Part shown: positions 45,165 to 54,406 of the stretch, piece by piece
How positions within the stretch are numbered: position 1 is the first letter of the stretch
Layout of the letters: every line of letters begins with the position of its first letter
NCBI RefSeq assembly: GCF_900104745.1
Contig: NZ_LT629732.1
Location: 3,335,981 to 3,399,980, forward strand
Source: Actinopolymorpha singaporensis
Lineage (GTDB): Bacteria > Actinomycetota > Actinomycetes > Propionibacteriales > Actinopolymorphaceae
Reading direction: 5' to 3'
Length of the DNA: 64,000 nucleotides
The notes under the pieces: generated by a model
Told to the model about the DNA's origin: nothing
Seen by the model: the letters and a program-made list of their open reading frames with translations, nothing else
The model's database searches: none
Made by a program: the position numbers and the translations under genes

Positions 45165-45220
45165 TGTATGGACAAGTGTGGTGTATGGTCTCGTTCGTAC
45201 CTGTCCGACCTGTCCATACA
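45165..45220. promoter_or_regulatory. Inverted operator-like repeats for KorSA-type regulator
   Basis: tgtatggaca (45165-45174) is the exact reverse complement of tgtccataca (45211-45220), and tgtatgg recurs at 45182. They sit between the divergent korSA-like gene and the plus-strand small genes. GntR proteins bind such inverted repeats. Confidence 0.55.
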
Positions 45221-45233
45221 AGTGAGGTATGAC

Positions 45234-45419
45234 GTGTCCGACATCTACCTGAAGCGGTGCCGCGAACTGGCCTCCATCCTTCGTGACCTCGGCGCTCTCG
45301 CCGGGCCCGTCGAGGTGGAGGCCACGCGTACAGACGTCCTATGTCTCGACGTGTTGCGAATGACCGAAGCCGCGCACGCTGTGGCCGCCGAGGTTCTCCG
45401 CGAATGCCAATACCCCTAG
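45234..45419 (+). CDS. Small element protein, 61 aa
   Basis: From GTG 45234, behind gtgagg. VSDIYLKRCRELASILRDLG, then VLCLDVLRMTEAAHAVAAEVL. Helical and of unknown function. It is the first gene right of the operator region. Confidence 0.6.
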   Translation: MSDIYLKRCRELASILRDLGALAGPVEVEATRTDVLCLDVLRMTEAAHAVAAEVLRECQYP

Positions 45420-45559
45420 ACGGACCAGCGCCGATGGCGCGCCGTCAGGTCGGCTGACCTGCCCGTTCGAGTCGGGCGCGTGTACGGAGCCACACCGGTT
45501 CGCGTGTGGTGAGGCATGGTGCCTCGTTTCCATCGATCCCAGTCAAGGGGAGTGCACTC

Positions 45560-45880
45560 ATGAAGTTGATCGTCGACACCTCGGTTCACACGTTCACGGT
45601 GACGAAGGCGGCGGAGCCGAAGACTGATCAGGATGGTCGGCACAAGGCCGATCGGAGGACCGGTGAGTTGTTGTTCGTCGTGCAGGTGATGGCGCTCGAA
45701 CCTGAGTCCGGGGCGGACATCATCACGATCACTGTGGCGGGTGCACCGCCGAAGGTGGCCGTGGGGCAGTCCGTTACCCCGGTCGAGCTGGAAGCCATCC
45801 CGTGGGCGACGGGCGGCCGGAACGGTGTCGCCTTCCGTGCGAAGGCGCTGGAGACCAAGCAGGCGGTCAAGGCGGCCTGA
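45560..45880 (+). CDS. Plasmid/AICE-conserved small protein
   Basis: 106 residues from ATG 45560, behind caagggga. MKLIVDTSVHTFTVTKAAEPK, then GELLFVVQVMALEPESGADIITITVAG, a beta-rich pattern seen in proteins behind regulators in Streptomyces integrative elements. Function unknown. Confidence 0.7.
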   Translation: MKLIVDTSVHTFTVTKAAEPKTDQDGRHKADRRTGELLFVVQVMALEPESGADIITITVAGAPPKVAVGQSVTPVELEAIPWATGGRNGVAFRAKALETKQAVKAA

Positions 45881-46000
45881 ACCCCCAGTCACAGCTGTGA
45901 ACGCCGAGACACCCTTCGAGTTCGAGTGCCCAACCGTTGAGCAGCCTGCCAATCGTGGGCAGGTGGCGCCGCTGAGCGGCGCGATCCACAACAAGTAGAA

Positions 46001-46024
46001 GAGCGGCCCCCGAAGGGGCCGCTC
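46001..46024 (+). terminator. Hairpin terminator behind small AICE gene
   Basis: gagcggcccc/ggggccgctc, 10-bp perfect stem with a CGAA loop. A second hairpin, 46038-46074 (11-bp stem gagagccggaa), follows. Neither has a long T-run. Confidence 0.6.
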
Positions 46025-46109
46025 CCCACAGACGGCGGAGAGCCGGAACAAGGCCTGGAAACCTTCCGGCTCTCTGCCTTCCACACACCCTGATGAGGAG
46101 GGCTGTGGC

Positions 46110-46682
46110 ATGTCTGATGCTACCTACAACCAGTCGCCTGAGGACCCGTACCGGGACCCGATGACCCCTCAGGACACTCCGGCTGACGCGCCCAATGGCG
46201 CTGATCACGAGTTCACAACCAACACCAACGGGCTCGCCGATGAGCCGGCCGAGGAGCCGGAGGCTGAGTCAGACGACGACATCGATGACCTCGATGACAT
46301 CGCCGGTTTGAGCTGGGCGTTGCGGCAGATGCTGCTGCGTGGTTACCGGCTGATGGCGGTGTATGAGCACCTGCGCCAGGCGGTCGACTGGATGGCCGCG
46401 GAACTGAAGGTGCAGGAGCAGGTTCTCAACGATGCCCGCGAGTTCGATGCGGACATGGACTGCCGCCAGGGCGAGGCCGTCTTCAAAGATGCGACCGCGA
46501 TGACGGCGACGATCGCCGGCGAGAGGGATCGTGCCGCCGAAGTGGTGTGCGCGATCTTCGGTCAGAACGCGTTCAAGACGGGCCAGGTCCACAAGACCTT
46601 CTACAAGGCCCAAGCCGCCCTCGACGACATCGCCAAAGCAACCGCCTCCGACATCCATGGAGGTGGCGACGATGCCGCGTAA
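46110..46682 (+). CDS. AICE hypothetical protein, acidic start
   Basis: 190 residues. The first 70 are acidic and disordered (EPAEEPEAESDDDIDDLDD); the rest is helical (LRQAVDWMAAELKVQEQVL). It starts at ATG 46110 behind gatgaggag and overlaps the next gene, so it belongs to the transfer operon. Not recognised. Confidence 0.65.
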   Translation: MSDATYNQSPEDPYRDPMTPQDTPADAPNGADHEFTTNTNGLADEPAEEPEAESDDDIDDLDDIAGLSWALRQMLLRGYRLMAVYEHLRQAVDWMAAELKVQEQVLNDAREFDADMDCRQGEAVFKDATAMTATIAGERDRAAEVVCAIFGQNAFKTGQVHKTFYKAQAALDDIAKATASDIHGGGDDAA

Positions 46683-47598
46683 GCGAGGTGGCCGCAGTAA
46701 CCGGGCTCGTGCGGTGGAGAACGTCAAACCCCGCATCCACCAACGGTGGGGTGCGCAGCTGCTTCTCGCGTTTTGGCGGTGGCTGCCGGAACTGGCGCTG
46801 GCCGGCACTACGGCGACGGTGTTCGTGTATCTGGTCCGGATGAACCTGCCCGCCTGGGCAGCCGGGTCAGTGATCGTCGCACCCGTCGCCGTCGCCCTGG
46901 TGGTGCCGTACTCGGGCAGGATCCTCGTGGCGGTGTTCTGGGTCGACGTGACCCGGCACCGGCTGCGCACCTTCATGGCAGAGAACGGCCTACGAAACCG
47001 GTCCGGCAGGCTGCCGTGGCTGCTGTTCATCTACCCCACAAGGGTCGGTGAACGAGCCTGGATGGTCCTGGTCGGCGGGATCTGCGTGGAAGACGTCGAG
47101 GAACGCATCCGCTCCCTCGGCTCCACCTGCTACGCCCGCTCCGGCCAAGTCCAGGTCCACCGGCGATGGACGCACCTGATCCGCATCGACATCACCCGCC
47201 GGGACCCACTCGACTCCAAAACCCCTGTCGAGTCCGGCCTCATCCCCAAGGGCACCGAACAAGCCCTCATCCCCGCCAACATCCCCACCGCCGACCAGGC
47301 GGCTGGTGTGCGGGCTTCTGAGTGGGCCGTCGGCATCGGCCTACCCCTCGCCAACCACAACGACGGCGAGAACGACGACACGCAAGTGATCCAGAGCCGT
47401 ATGGGCGCCCGAGGTGGCGCCGGCGGCAAGGCCAACGGCCAGGCGACCGACACCACCAGCAACGCTTCGGGGTTCGCCGCTGCGAAGGAGACCACCAGGA
47501 AACGAACCACGACCAGAAAGGAGACCCCGGCACCTGAACCGGCACGACCGGCTCCGGTGTTGTCGGCCTCCGGTGAGGACGTGTCCGATTATGTCTAG
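46672..47598 (+). CDS. Two-helix membrane protein of transfer operon
   Basis: 308 residues from ATG 46672. A basic start PRKRGGRSNRAR and two transmembrane helices at about 30-85 (LALAGTTATVFVYLV and GSVIVAPVAVALVV), then a cytoplasmic domain and a Lys/Thr-rich tail. This looks like the membrane-anchor part of TraB-type translocases encoded separately. The motor gene follows with an 8-bp overlap. Confidence 0.7.
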   Translation: MPRKRGGRSNRARAVENVKPRIHQRWGAQLLLAFWRWLPELALAGTTATVFVYLVRMNLPAWAAGSVIVAPVAVALVVPYSGRILVAVFWVDVTRHRLRTFMAENGLRNRSGRLPWLLFIYPTRVGERAWMVLVGGICVEDVEERIRSLGSTCYARSGQVQVHRRWTHLIRIDITRRDPLDSKTPVESGLIPKGTEQALIPANIPTADQAAGVRASEWAVGIGLPLANHNDGENDDTQVIQSRMGARGGAGGKANGQATDTTSNASGFAAAKETTRKRTTTRKETPAPEPARPAPVLSASGEDVSDYV

Positions 47599-48559
47599 CC
47601 GCCATCTCGGCGGAACGGTTGTCCCCGGCCCACGGGCCGGGGGCAACCCCCCATCCGCCCACAACGAACCGACCCAGGTTCTCCCCACCTACCCACCGGC
47701 CGCCGAGCTCGCCCCGGCGCCTGCACTCCCGCGGCGGCTGCTTCGTCGTCGACGTGGCACCTCGGTGTCGGGGCTGTCGGCCTACGACAAGGTGCACTTC
47801 GGCATCGACGAGTACGGCCGGCCCCTCCGGGTCGAACTCGCCTCCCGCAGCCTCCTCGCGGGTGGGTTGTCGCGCTCCGGCAAGTCGGGGTTCATGTCCA
47901 ACGGGGTCGGCCACATGTCCCAGTGCACCGACGCCCGCATCATCCTCATCGACGGCAAGATCGTCGAACTGATCCTGTGGAAGGAGATCGCCGACTTCTT
48001 CGTCGGCCCCGACGCCCACCTCGCCAACCACGTCCTCTCCGTCCTCCAGCAGGAGATGGACCGGCGGTATGAGTGGCTGACCGAACGGCGACGCAGGAAG
48101 GTCGTCAAAGGCGACGGCATGGACCTGATCACCGTCTGGATCGACGAACTGTCCGTCTTCACCTCCGTCTACGGCACCAAGGAATCCCAGGAACGGTTCC
48201 TGTCCCTGCTGATGGACCTCGTACAACGAGGCCCCGCGGCGGGGATCGTCGTCGTGGCGGCGACCCAGCGCCCGTCGGCGGACATCGTGCCCACAAGGGT
48301 GCGGGACGTGTTCTCCTACCGGGTCGCCTTCAGGTGCGCCACCGAAGCATCGTCCGACATCATCCTGGGAACCGACTGGGCCGCCCAGGGGTTCGACGCC
48401 TCCAAGATCCCACCCAACCGGCCCGGCGTCGGCTACTGCCTCGCCGAAGAAGGCCGACCCTTCCGGTTCCGCTCCGTCTACCTGACCGATGACGAGATCG
48501 ACACCCTCGTCGCCCGCTCCCTGTCCATCCGCGGCGGCCAGTTCGGCGGTGCCGTATGA
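47591..48559 (+). CDS. FtsK/SpoIIIE-type TraB DNA translocase
   Basis: 322 residues. Walker A GLSRSGKS (residues 92-99), Walker B LITVWIDE (179-186), then AAGIVVVAATQRPSADIVPTRVRD, the FtsK sensor region. It lacks its own membrane helices. In AICEs TraB moves double-stranded DNA between mycelia, unlike relaxase-based conjugation. The likely partner is the membrane protein upstream. Confidence 0.9.
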   Translation: MSSRHLGGTVVPGPRAGGNPPSAHNEPTQVLPTYPPAAELAPAPALPRRLLRRRRGTSVSGLSAYDKVHFGIDEYGRPLRVELASRSLLAGGLSRSGKSGFMSNGVGHMSQCTDARIILIDGKIVELILWKEIADFFVGPDAHLANHVLSVLQQEMDRRYEWLTERRRRKVVKGDGMDLITVWIDELSVFTSVYGTKESQERFLSLLMDLVQRGPAAGIVVVAATQRPSADIVPTRVRDVFSYRVAFRCATEASSDIILGTDWAAQGFDASKIPPNRPGVGYCLAEEGRPFRFRSVYLTDDEIDTLVARSLSIRGGQFGGAV

Positions 48560-49020
48560 CCACCTACAGCGGTCCCCGTAACGGCAGGCGCCGGGAGGCT
48601 CGTCGACGTCCTGGTGCTCGTCGACGTCGACGACTCGACACCTGCTTCTACGACCCGACCGGTGTCAACCACGGCGGCACACCCACCTACCCGTGGCAGA
48701 TGGCACCCGAAGGGCTCGCCACCAGGCGGCAGCTGCTCGCCCTCGAGCTCCGCCCCGGCGGGCAACCCATCGCGGCACAGATCCGGTGGGTGCGGCGAGG
48801 CAAGCCGGCTGTCGCCTACCTCTACCGGATCGAGCAGGCGAAGCCGAAGCGGATCCCTTCACTGGCGCAGCTGCACGCAATCGAGAAAGCCCTCGCCGCA
48901 CGACGGGTCTACCCAGACTGCGGACACGACGCCGGGTACACGATCCCGACGTCGTTGGGCTGCTGCGTCGACTGCCACCAGGCCCACGAGGCCACGACGG
49001 GCAGGAGGGCAGTGGCATGA
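48556..49020 (+). CDS. RRQRL-motif zinc-binding protein
   Basis: 154 residues. YPWQMAPEGLATRRQLLALELRPGGQPIAAQI matches the RRQRL-motif family common on actinobacterial plasmids. A C-terminal Cys/His cluster (DCGHDAGY...GCCVDCHQAH) would bind zinc. Role unknown. Coupled to traB by an ATGA overlap. Confidence 0.8.
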   Translation: MTTYSGPRNGRRREARRRPGARRRRRLDTCFYDPTGVNHGGTPTYPWQMAPEGLATRRQLLALELRPGGQPIAAQIRWVRRGKPAVAYLYRIEQAKPKRIPSLAQLHAIEKALAARRVYPDCGHDAGYTIPTSLGCCVDCHQAHEATTGRRAVA

Positions 49021-49304
49021 GCACCGGCGACAACGGCGTCGGCCGGGAGCAGACGTACGCGCAAAGGTTCAAGGCCCGGCTGATCCAGCGGGGCTATGAC
49101 CGCGACACCGACCAGGGCAACGCCTACACCCTCGGCGTCCTGCACTACATCCTCACCTCCGCCAAGGCCGCACCCACGGCCGAGCTGATGCGGGCCGAGG
49201 TCGACAAGGGCCTGGATGTGCTCGCCGCCCTGGACGAGCTCACCGACGACACAGACCCCACCACGAACACGACGAAGACGAAGAGAGGAGGTGGCCGGCC
49301 ATGA
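49017..49304 (+). CDS. Small AICE hypothetical protein
   Basis: 95 residues from ATG 49017, overlapping the preceding stop. YAQRFKARLIQRGYDRDTDQ, then ELMRAEVDKGLDVLAALDEL. Helical and of unknown function. Confidence 0.65.
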   Translation: MSTGDNGVGREQTYAQRFKARLIQRGYDRDTDQGNAYTLGVLHYILTSAKAAPTAELMRAEVDKGLDVLAALDELTDDTDPTTNTTKTKRGGGRP

Positions 49305-49537
49305 CCGTGCGCTCGTACCAGGTGTGGGGCGCTGCGTGTGACTCCTGCGACGCCGAGTTCGAAACCAGCCACAACGAACTGCCCTGCGACCGCGAAGACC
49401 TCGCCGACTTCGGCTGGGCCGTCGACGGGGACAACGCACTCTGCCCCGCCTGCGCGGCACGGGAGGGCACCCGACCCGAAGACCGCAAAATCACCCAGCT
49501 CGCCGACAGGCGCAACAACGCTGGACGGCGCGGGTGA
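49301..49537 (+). CDS. Small zinc-ribbon protein
   Basis: 78 residues. Two Cys pairs, ACDSCDAEF and LCPACAARE, form a zinc ribbon. It lies between small AICE genes and rep, overlapping both. Confidence 0.7.
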   Translation: MTVRSYQVWGAACDSCDAEFETSHNELPCDREDLADFGWAVDGDNALCPACAAREGTRPEDRKITQLADRRNNAGRRG

Positions 49538-51261
49538 CCGACTCGACGACGACCACCACCCCTGACACCACCACGGTGCCGGGGGCGGTGGCCGCTGCCG
49601 AGAACACCGCCGAACGAGGTGTACCGCGGCTGGCCGACTACGACGAATGGCTCGCCGACCGGGCCGAGCTCGTCAACGGCCAGGACCGCTTCGCCACGCA
49701 TTCGGCGATGCGCCGGGCCACCCGCGAGGACTACGGACGCTGGTTGTCCCACGTCCACTCCGCCGCCGGCTGCACCAACCCCGTCCGCCTGGCCGGGAAG
49801 TTCCGCACCGCCACCGTCAACACCACCACCGGCGAGGTCACCCGCGACGGCCCGGAACGGTCGACGGCCGACATGCCGGACGGGGTGATCTACAAAGCCT
49901 GCGGAAACCGGCGGGCATCGGTGTGCCCGTCGTGTTCGGAGATTTACCGGGCCGACGCCTACCAACTCGTCCTCGCCGGGATGCGCGGCGGCAAAGGCGT
50001 CCCCGAGACCGTGTCCGGGCATCCAGCGGTGTTCGCCACCGTCACCGCACCCGGCTTCGGCATCGTGCACACCACCCGCACCAACAACAAGGGCCAGCCC
50101 GCACCCTGCCGGGCCCGCAGAACCCCCGACATCTGCCCGCACGGGATCGACCTGCGTTGCATGAGCAGACATGGCGACGGTGACGAACGGCTCGGCCGGC
50201 CCCTGTGCGGCGACTGCTACGACTACGACCACCACGCCGTGTGGAACGGGCTGGTCGGCGAACTGTGGCGCCGCACCACCATGAAAGCCAACCGCGAACT
50301 CGGCAAGTGGGCCCGCCGCCACGGCTACGCCGAACAGGTGGTCAACCCGACCACCGGCAAGGTCACCTCGAAGGTGCCGGTGCGGATCTCGTTCGGGAAG
50401 GTCGCGGAGTTCCAGCGCCGCGGCCTGGTCCACTTCCACATCCTCGCCCGCTTCGACGGCATCCACCCCTTCGACCCTGACCAGGTGGTGGCGCCGCCGG
50501 CGTGGGCGACTGTGTTCCTCCTGAAGTGGATCCTCGAACATGCCGTCGCCGACACCGCCTGGCGAACTCCGCCCCTGGTCGTCCACGGCCGGCGCGGACG
50601 CCTTCTTGTCGACCGGCCCGAGGGGTGGCTGCTTGCGTGGGGTGAGCAGGTCGACGTCCGACCTGTCCGGCTGCGCGGGGAGGACCAGCTCAGCGGTGAA
50701 CGGGTCGTCGACGAGCTCAACCAGGCCGACCAGACGGATAAGCATGGGCGCCGGCGGCTGCTGTCGGGCCCGGCCGTCGCCGGTTACCTGGCCAAGTACG
50801 CGACGAAGGCGACCGAGGCGACCGGGCACACCTCACGCAAGATCACCGAAGAGTCGATCGACTTCTACGCCAACGACACCCACCCCGGCCGGATCATCGA
50901 GGCCTGTTGGCGGCTCAGCCAGAAGGGCCGGCAGCCCGCGGACGAGTGGCGCGACAGCTGGTACTACGCGCTACGGCGGTGGGCTCACATGCTCGGCTAC
51001 GGCGGGCACTTCTTCTCCAAGTCCCGCCGTTACTCCACCACCTTCAAACGACTCCGGCAGGCCCGCATCGACTACCGGCGCGCCCACCACGAGACGACCG
51101 AGCACCTCGAGGAGAACGAGGTCCTTGAGGTCATCGGCGAACTCGTCTACGCCGGCACCGGCTGGCACACCACCGGTGACGCCATGCTCGCCAACACCGC
51201 GGCCGCCATGGCCCGCGAACGCCGCCAGACCGGTCGGCTGGAATTAGCAACCCTTCGTTGA
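49534..51261 (+). CDS. RepSA-like rolling-circle replication initiator
   Basis: 575 residues from GTG 49534. The N-terminal Cys pattern (ACGNRRASVCPSCSEIYRAD) is followed by the HUH motif LVHFHILARFDG (H300, H302) and the tyrosine region GYLAKYATKATE (Y418, Y422). This family drives rolling-circle replication of pSAM2-type elements after excision. The origin is probably inside or near the gene but was not located. Confidence 0.9.
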   Translation: MTDSTTTTTPDTTTVPGAVAAAENTAERGVPRLADYDEWLADRAELVNGQDRFATHSAMRRATREDYGRWLSHVHSAAGCTNPVRLAGKFRTATVNTTTGEVTRDGPERSTADMPDGVIYKACGNRRASVCPSCSEIYRADAYQLVLAGMRGGKGVPETVSGHPAVFATVTAPGFGIVHTTRTNNKGQPAPCRARRTPDICPHGIDLRCMSRHGDGDERLGRPLCGDCYDYDHHAVWNGLVGELWRRTTMKANRELGKWARRHGYAEQVVNPTTGKVTSKVPVRISFGKVAEFQRRGLVHFHILARFDGIHPFDPDQVVAPPAWATVFLLKWILEHAVADTAWRTPPLVVHGRRGRLLVDRPEGWLLAWGEQVDVRPVRLRGEDQLSGERVVDELNQADQTDKHGRRRLLSGPAVAGYLAKYATKATEATGHTSRKITEESIDFYANDTHPGRIIEACWRLSQKGRQPADEWRDSWYYALRRWAHMLGYGGHFFSKSRRYSTTFKRLRQARIDYRRAHHETTEHLEENEVLEVIGELVYAGTGWHTTGDAMLANTAAAMARERRQTGRLELATLR

Positions 51262-51299
51262 CGTACGCCAAGAACCCAACAGGGAAAGGGAGTTCACTT

Positions 51300-51488
51300 A
51301 TGAACGGTGTGAGGCCTGAGCGGCTGTGGTCGGTGCATGACGTGTCGGAGTTCCTCGGTATCCCGGTCGCGACGTTGTACCGGTGGCGCTGTAATGGCAG
51401 TGGTCCGAAGAGCGTCCGGATAGGCAAGCATCTGCGCTACGACCCAGCCGAGGTGTATGCGTGGGTCCGAGAACAGCAGGCGGCGTAG
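51300..51488 (+). CDS. xis: Excisionase (MerR-like helix-turn-helix, Xis)
   Basis: 62 residues from ATG 51300, behind gggaaaggga. LWSVHDVSEFLGIPVATLYRWRCNGSGPKSVRIGKHLRYDPAEV is the usual Xis/AlpA-type winged helix. It ends exactly where the integrase starts. Confidence 0.88.
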   Translation: MNGVRPERLWSVHDVSEFLGIPVATLYRWRCNGSGPKSVRIGKHLRYDPAEVYAWVREQQAA

Positions 51489-52649
51489 ATGGCCAGGCCA
51501 CCACTGCCGGTCGGTACCGCGGGCGAGACGAGGATCTACGCCACGTCCGCTGGGTTCCGCGCCATGTGCAAGGTCCGCGACTACGACGGCGTGGTGCGAA
51601 TCGTTGAGCGCCGTGGGCGGTCGAAGGAGCAGGCGCGGAATCGGCTTCGTGAGGCGGTCCGGGATCGGGTGCGGGCGGATGCCGGCTCCGAGATCCGTCC
51701 GGACACACGGCTCAGTGACCTCGCGGAGCTGTGGTTCGCCGAGGTGTCCGACATGGACCGCTCGCCAACGACGCTGGAGCTGTACCGGCAGCAGTTGGAC
51801 AAGCGGATCATCCCCGCGCTCGGAAATTTGCGGATCCGGGAGGCGACCGTCTCTCGGGTGGATCGGTTCGTGAAGTCGGTTCGGCTCAACCCAGGGCCGA
51901 GCACGGCGAAGACGGTTCGAACGATCCTCAGCGGCATGTTCGGGCTGGCCGCGCGGCACGAGGCACTGACACACAATCCGGCCCGCGACATCGCTCGCAT
52001 CGAGACACGACCGAAGGCGAGCCGGGCGCTGACGTTGGCGGAGGCGCAGGATCTGCGTGCCAAGGTGGCCGCGAGTGCGCAGGCTCGCCGGTGGGATCTG
52101 GTCGACTTCATAGACATGATGCTGGCGACCGGTCTGCGGATCGGTGAGACGGCGGCCATCGTCTGGGATGCGGTCGACCTGGAGGTGGGCACGGTCGAGG
52201 TTCGGGGAACGGTGGTGAGGCTGAAGGGCCAGGGTGTGGTTATCAAGCCGAAGCCGAAGAGCCGCAACGGCTGGCGGACTCTGGTTCTTCCGTCGTGGGC
52301 CGTGGAGATGCTGCGCCGGCGACAGGACGGGGGAGTGGCGCCTGACGAGCCGGTCTTCCCCGCTCCGTTGGGCGGTGTTCGCGACCCGTCGAACACCCAC
52401 GGTGATCTTCGCCGGACCTTCGACGAGGCCGGCTACATGTGGGTTACGTCACATGTCTTCCGTAAGACGGTCGCGACGTTGATGGATCACGCCGGACTGT
52501 CGGCGAGGGCCGCCGCGGACCAGCTGGGGCACGCCAAGGTGTCCATGACCCAGGACGTCTACATGGGCCGGAAGGTCGCGAGCACGGGGGCGGCTGCGGT
52601 GCTGGAACGCCTGGTCAACCCGGCCGAGGAGGCCAAAAGTGTGGGTTAA
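51489..52649 (+). CDS. int: Tyrosine integrase
   Basis: 386 residues. A SAM-like core-binding domain is at about 70-170. Catalytic residues: R217 (TGLRIGE), H322/R325 (HVFRKT), H348 (LGHAK) and Y358 (TQDVYMG). It lies 55 bp from the intact tRNA-Lys, as expected for integration into its 3' end. The arm-type repeat covers its last codons. Confidence 0.94.
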   Translation: MARPPLPVGTAGETRIYATSAGFRAMCKVRDYDGVVRIVERRGRSKEQARNRLREAVRDRVRADAGSEIRPDTRLSDLAELWFAEVSDMDRSPTTLELYRQQLDKRIIPALGNLRIREATVSRVDRFVKSVRLNPGPSTAKTVRTILSGMFGLAARHEALTHNPARDIARIETRPKASRALTLAEAQDLRAKVAASAQARRWDLVDFIDMMLATGLRIGETAAIVWDAVDLEVGTVEVRGTVVRLKGQGVVIKPKPKSRNGWRTLVLPSWAVEMLRRRQDGGVAPDEPVFPAPLGGVRDPSNTHGDLRRTFDEAGYMWVTSHVFRKTVATLMDHAGLSARAAADQLGHAKVSMTQDVYMGRKVASTGAAAVLERLVNPAEEAKSVG

Positions 52650-52658
52650 GTGTGGCGG
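52639..52658 (+). repeat. Arm-type repeat near attR
   Basis: Overlaps the integrase stop codon. 18 of 20 bases match 36842-36861. Confidence 0.4.
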
Positions 52659-52668
52659 TGATCTTGGC

Positions 52669-52690
52669 CGGCGGCACCTAAGTGCCGCCG
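52669..52690. terminator. Hairpin between integrase and tRNA-Lys
   Basis: cggcggcac/gtgccgccg, 9-bp stem with a CTAA loop. It could end both the integrase and tRNA-Lys transcripts, replacing the terminator displaced to attL. There is no T-run. Confidence 0.5.
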
Positions 52691-52703
52691 ACCTGTCGAG
52701 ATG

Positions 52704-52767
<64 letters not shown>

Positions 52768-52777
<10 letters not shown>

Positions 52778-54387
52778 GTGGCATCGGAGATGTTAGCAGT
52801 GTGGGTTCGGGCGGGCGAATTGCGGGTTCGGTCCCGCCGCTGGAGGACTGCCTGCGCGGCGTTGTGGCCGCCGATCCCGCTGACCGCCCCGCCCCGCCGG
52901 GCACCGCTGCCGCAGATCATCAGGTTCGGCACGTCCGTCTCGACCCCCCACGTACCTTCCTCGTCGGCCGTCTCCGCCCACGGCCAGGCGAGGTCGCCGT
53001 GGAAGATGTGCCCGCCAGGCATACCCACCGAGGCCTCCACGTCGAGCGGCGTCTTCGCCTCCACGCACGGCTGCCCGTCCCGGTCCGTGGCCAGGCAGTC
53101 CTCGATCGGCTCGGCCAGGTGTGCGTTCAGGCCGGCCAGGTAGGCGGCCGCGGCGGTGTCCCGCAGTGCCGCGTGGTCCGCCTCGCTGCCTCCGAACAAC
53201 CGGGCCGGGGCGTGCAGCCCGAACAACGTGAGCGTGTGCCAGCCCCGCTGGGCGAGGTCGGGCCCCAGGATCGTCGGGTCGGTGAGGGTGTGGCAGTAGA
53301 TCTCGCCAGGTGGGCGGGTGGGCAGACGGCCGCCGGCAGCCTCGTCGTACGCCCGCTGCAGGTCGGCGTACCCCTCGTCGATGTGGAACGTGCCGGCGTA
53401 CGCCTGCCGCGGGTCGGCGCCCGAGCGCAGCTTCGGCAACCGGGTGAGCAGCAGGTTGAGCTTGAGCTGGGCGCCCTCGGGTACCTCGGCGGGCGTACGC
53501 CCTCGCAGCCGGTCCAGGGTGGCGGGCGCGCATCCGGCCAGGACGTACGACGCGGCGACGGCGTGCTCGCCGTCCTCGTCGGTGAAGCTGACCCGCGCCG
53601 ACGTGCCGTCCACCTCGACCGCGGTGACGTCCGCACCGGTACGCAGTACCGCACCCGCCTGCCGGGCCGCCGACGCGAGCGCGCCGGAGACCGCGCCCAT
53701 CCCGCCGACCGGCACGCGCCACTCGCCGGTGCCGTTGCCGATCAGGTGGTAGAGGAAGCAGCGGTTCTGCCGAAGGGACGGGTCGTGTGCGTGGGTGAAC
53801 GTCCCGATCACCCCGTCGGTGAGGACGACGCCCCGTACGAGGTCGTCGGCGAAGGTCTGCTCGACCACCTCGCCGAGCGGCCGGGCCACGAACCGGTCCC
53901 ACGCCCGCCCGCCGAGCCGGTCATGGACCTGCGCTGCCGGGCGCAATGGCTCCAGCAGGGTGGGGGCGAGCGCGCCGGCCACCTGCTCCCACTCGCTGTA
54001 GAACTCTCGCCACGCCAGGTACTCCCTGTCCGACCCGGTGAGCGAACGGAACGACTCCTCGGTCGCCGGGCCCGGCTCGCGCTCGACCAGCAGGCCGGTG
54101 GGGGTGCCGTCGCGGACCACCGGGGTGTACGACGCGACCGGTCGCGAGCGCAGGTCCAGCCGCAGGTCCAGGTCGGCCACGATCCGGTCGGGGAGGAGGC
54201 TCACGAGGTAGGAGTACCGCGACAGCCGGGCGTCCTGGCCTGCGAACGGCCGCTCGCTCACCGCGGCACCGCCGAGGTGGTCCAGCCGCTCCAGGACGAT
54301 CACCGACAGGCCGGCGCGGGCGAGGTAGGCGGCCGCGACCAGGGCGTTGTGGCCGCCTCCGACGACGGCGACGTCGTACGACTCCAT
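52768..54387 (-). CDS. FAD oxidoreductase, phytoene-desaturase-like (PYROXD2 group)
   Basis: 539 residues. The dinucleotide-binding start is DVAVVGGGHNALVAAAYLARAGLSVIVLE, with the arginine-rich second motif later. The end carries NLMICGSGARRGGAVSGIGGHNAAQ, typical of the CrtI/PYROXD2 family. No carotenoid genes are near, so a general oxidoreductase role is as likely. The 3' end runs into tRNA-Lys. Confidence 0.85.
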
Positions 54388-54406
54388 GCCCTGACCCTAG
54401 GCGGTG

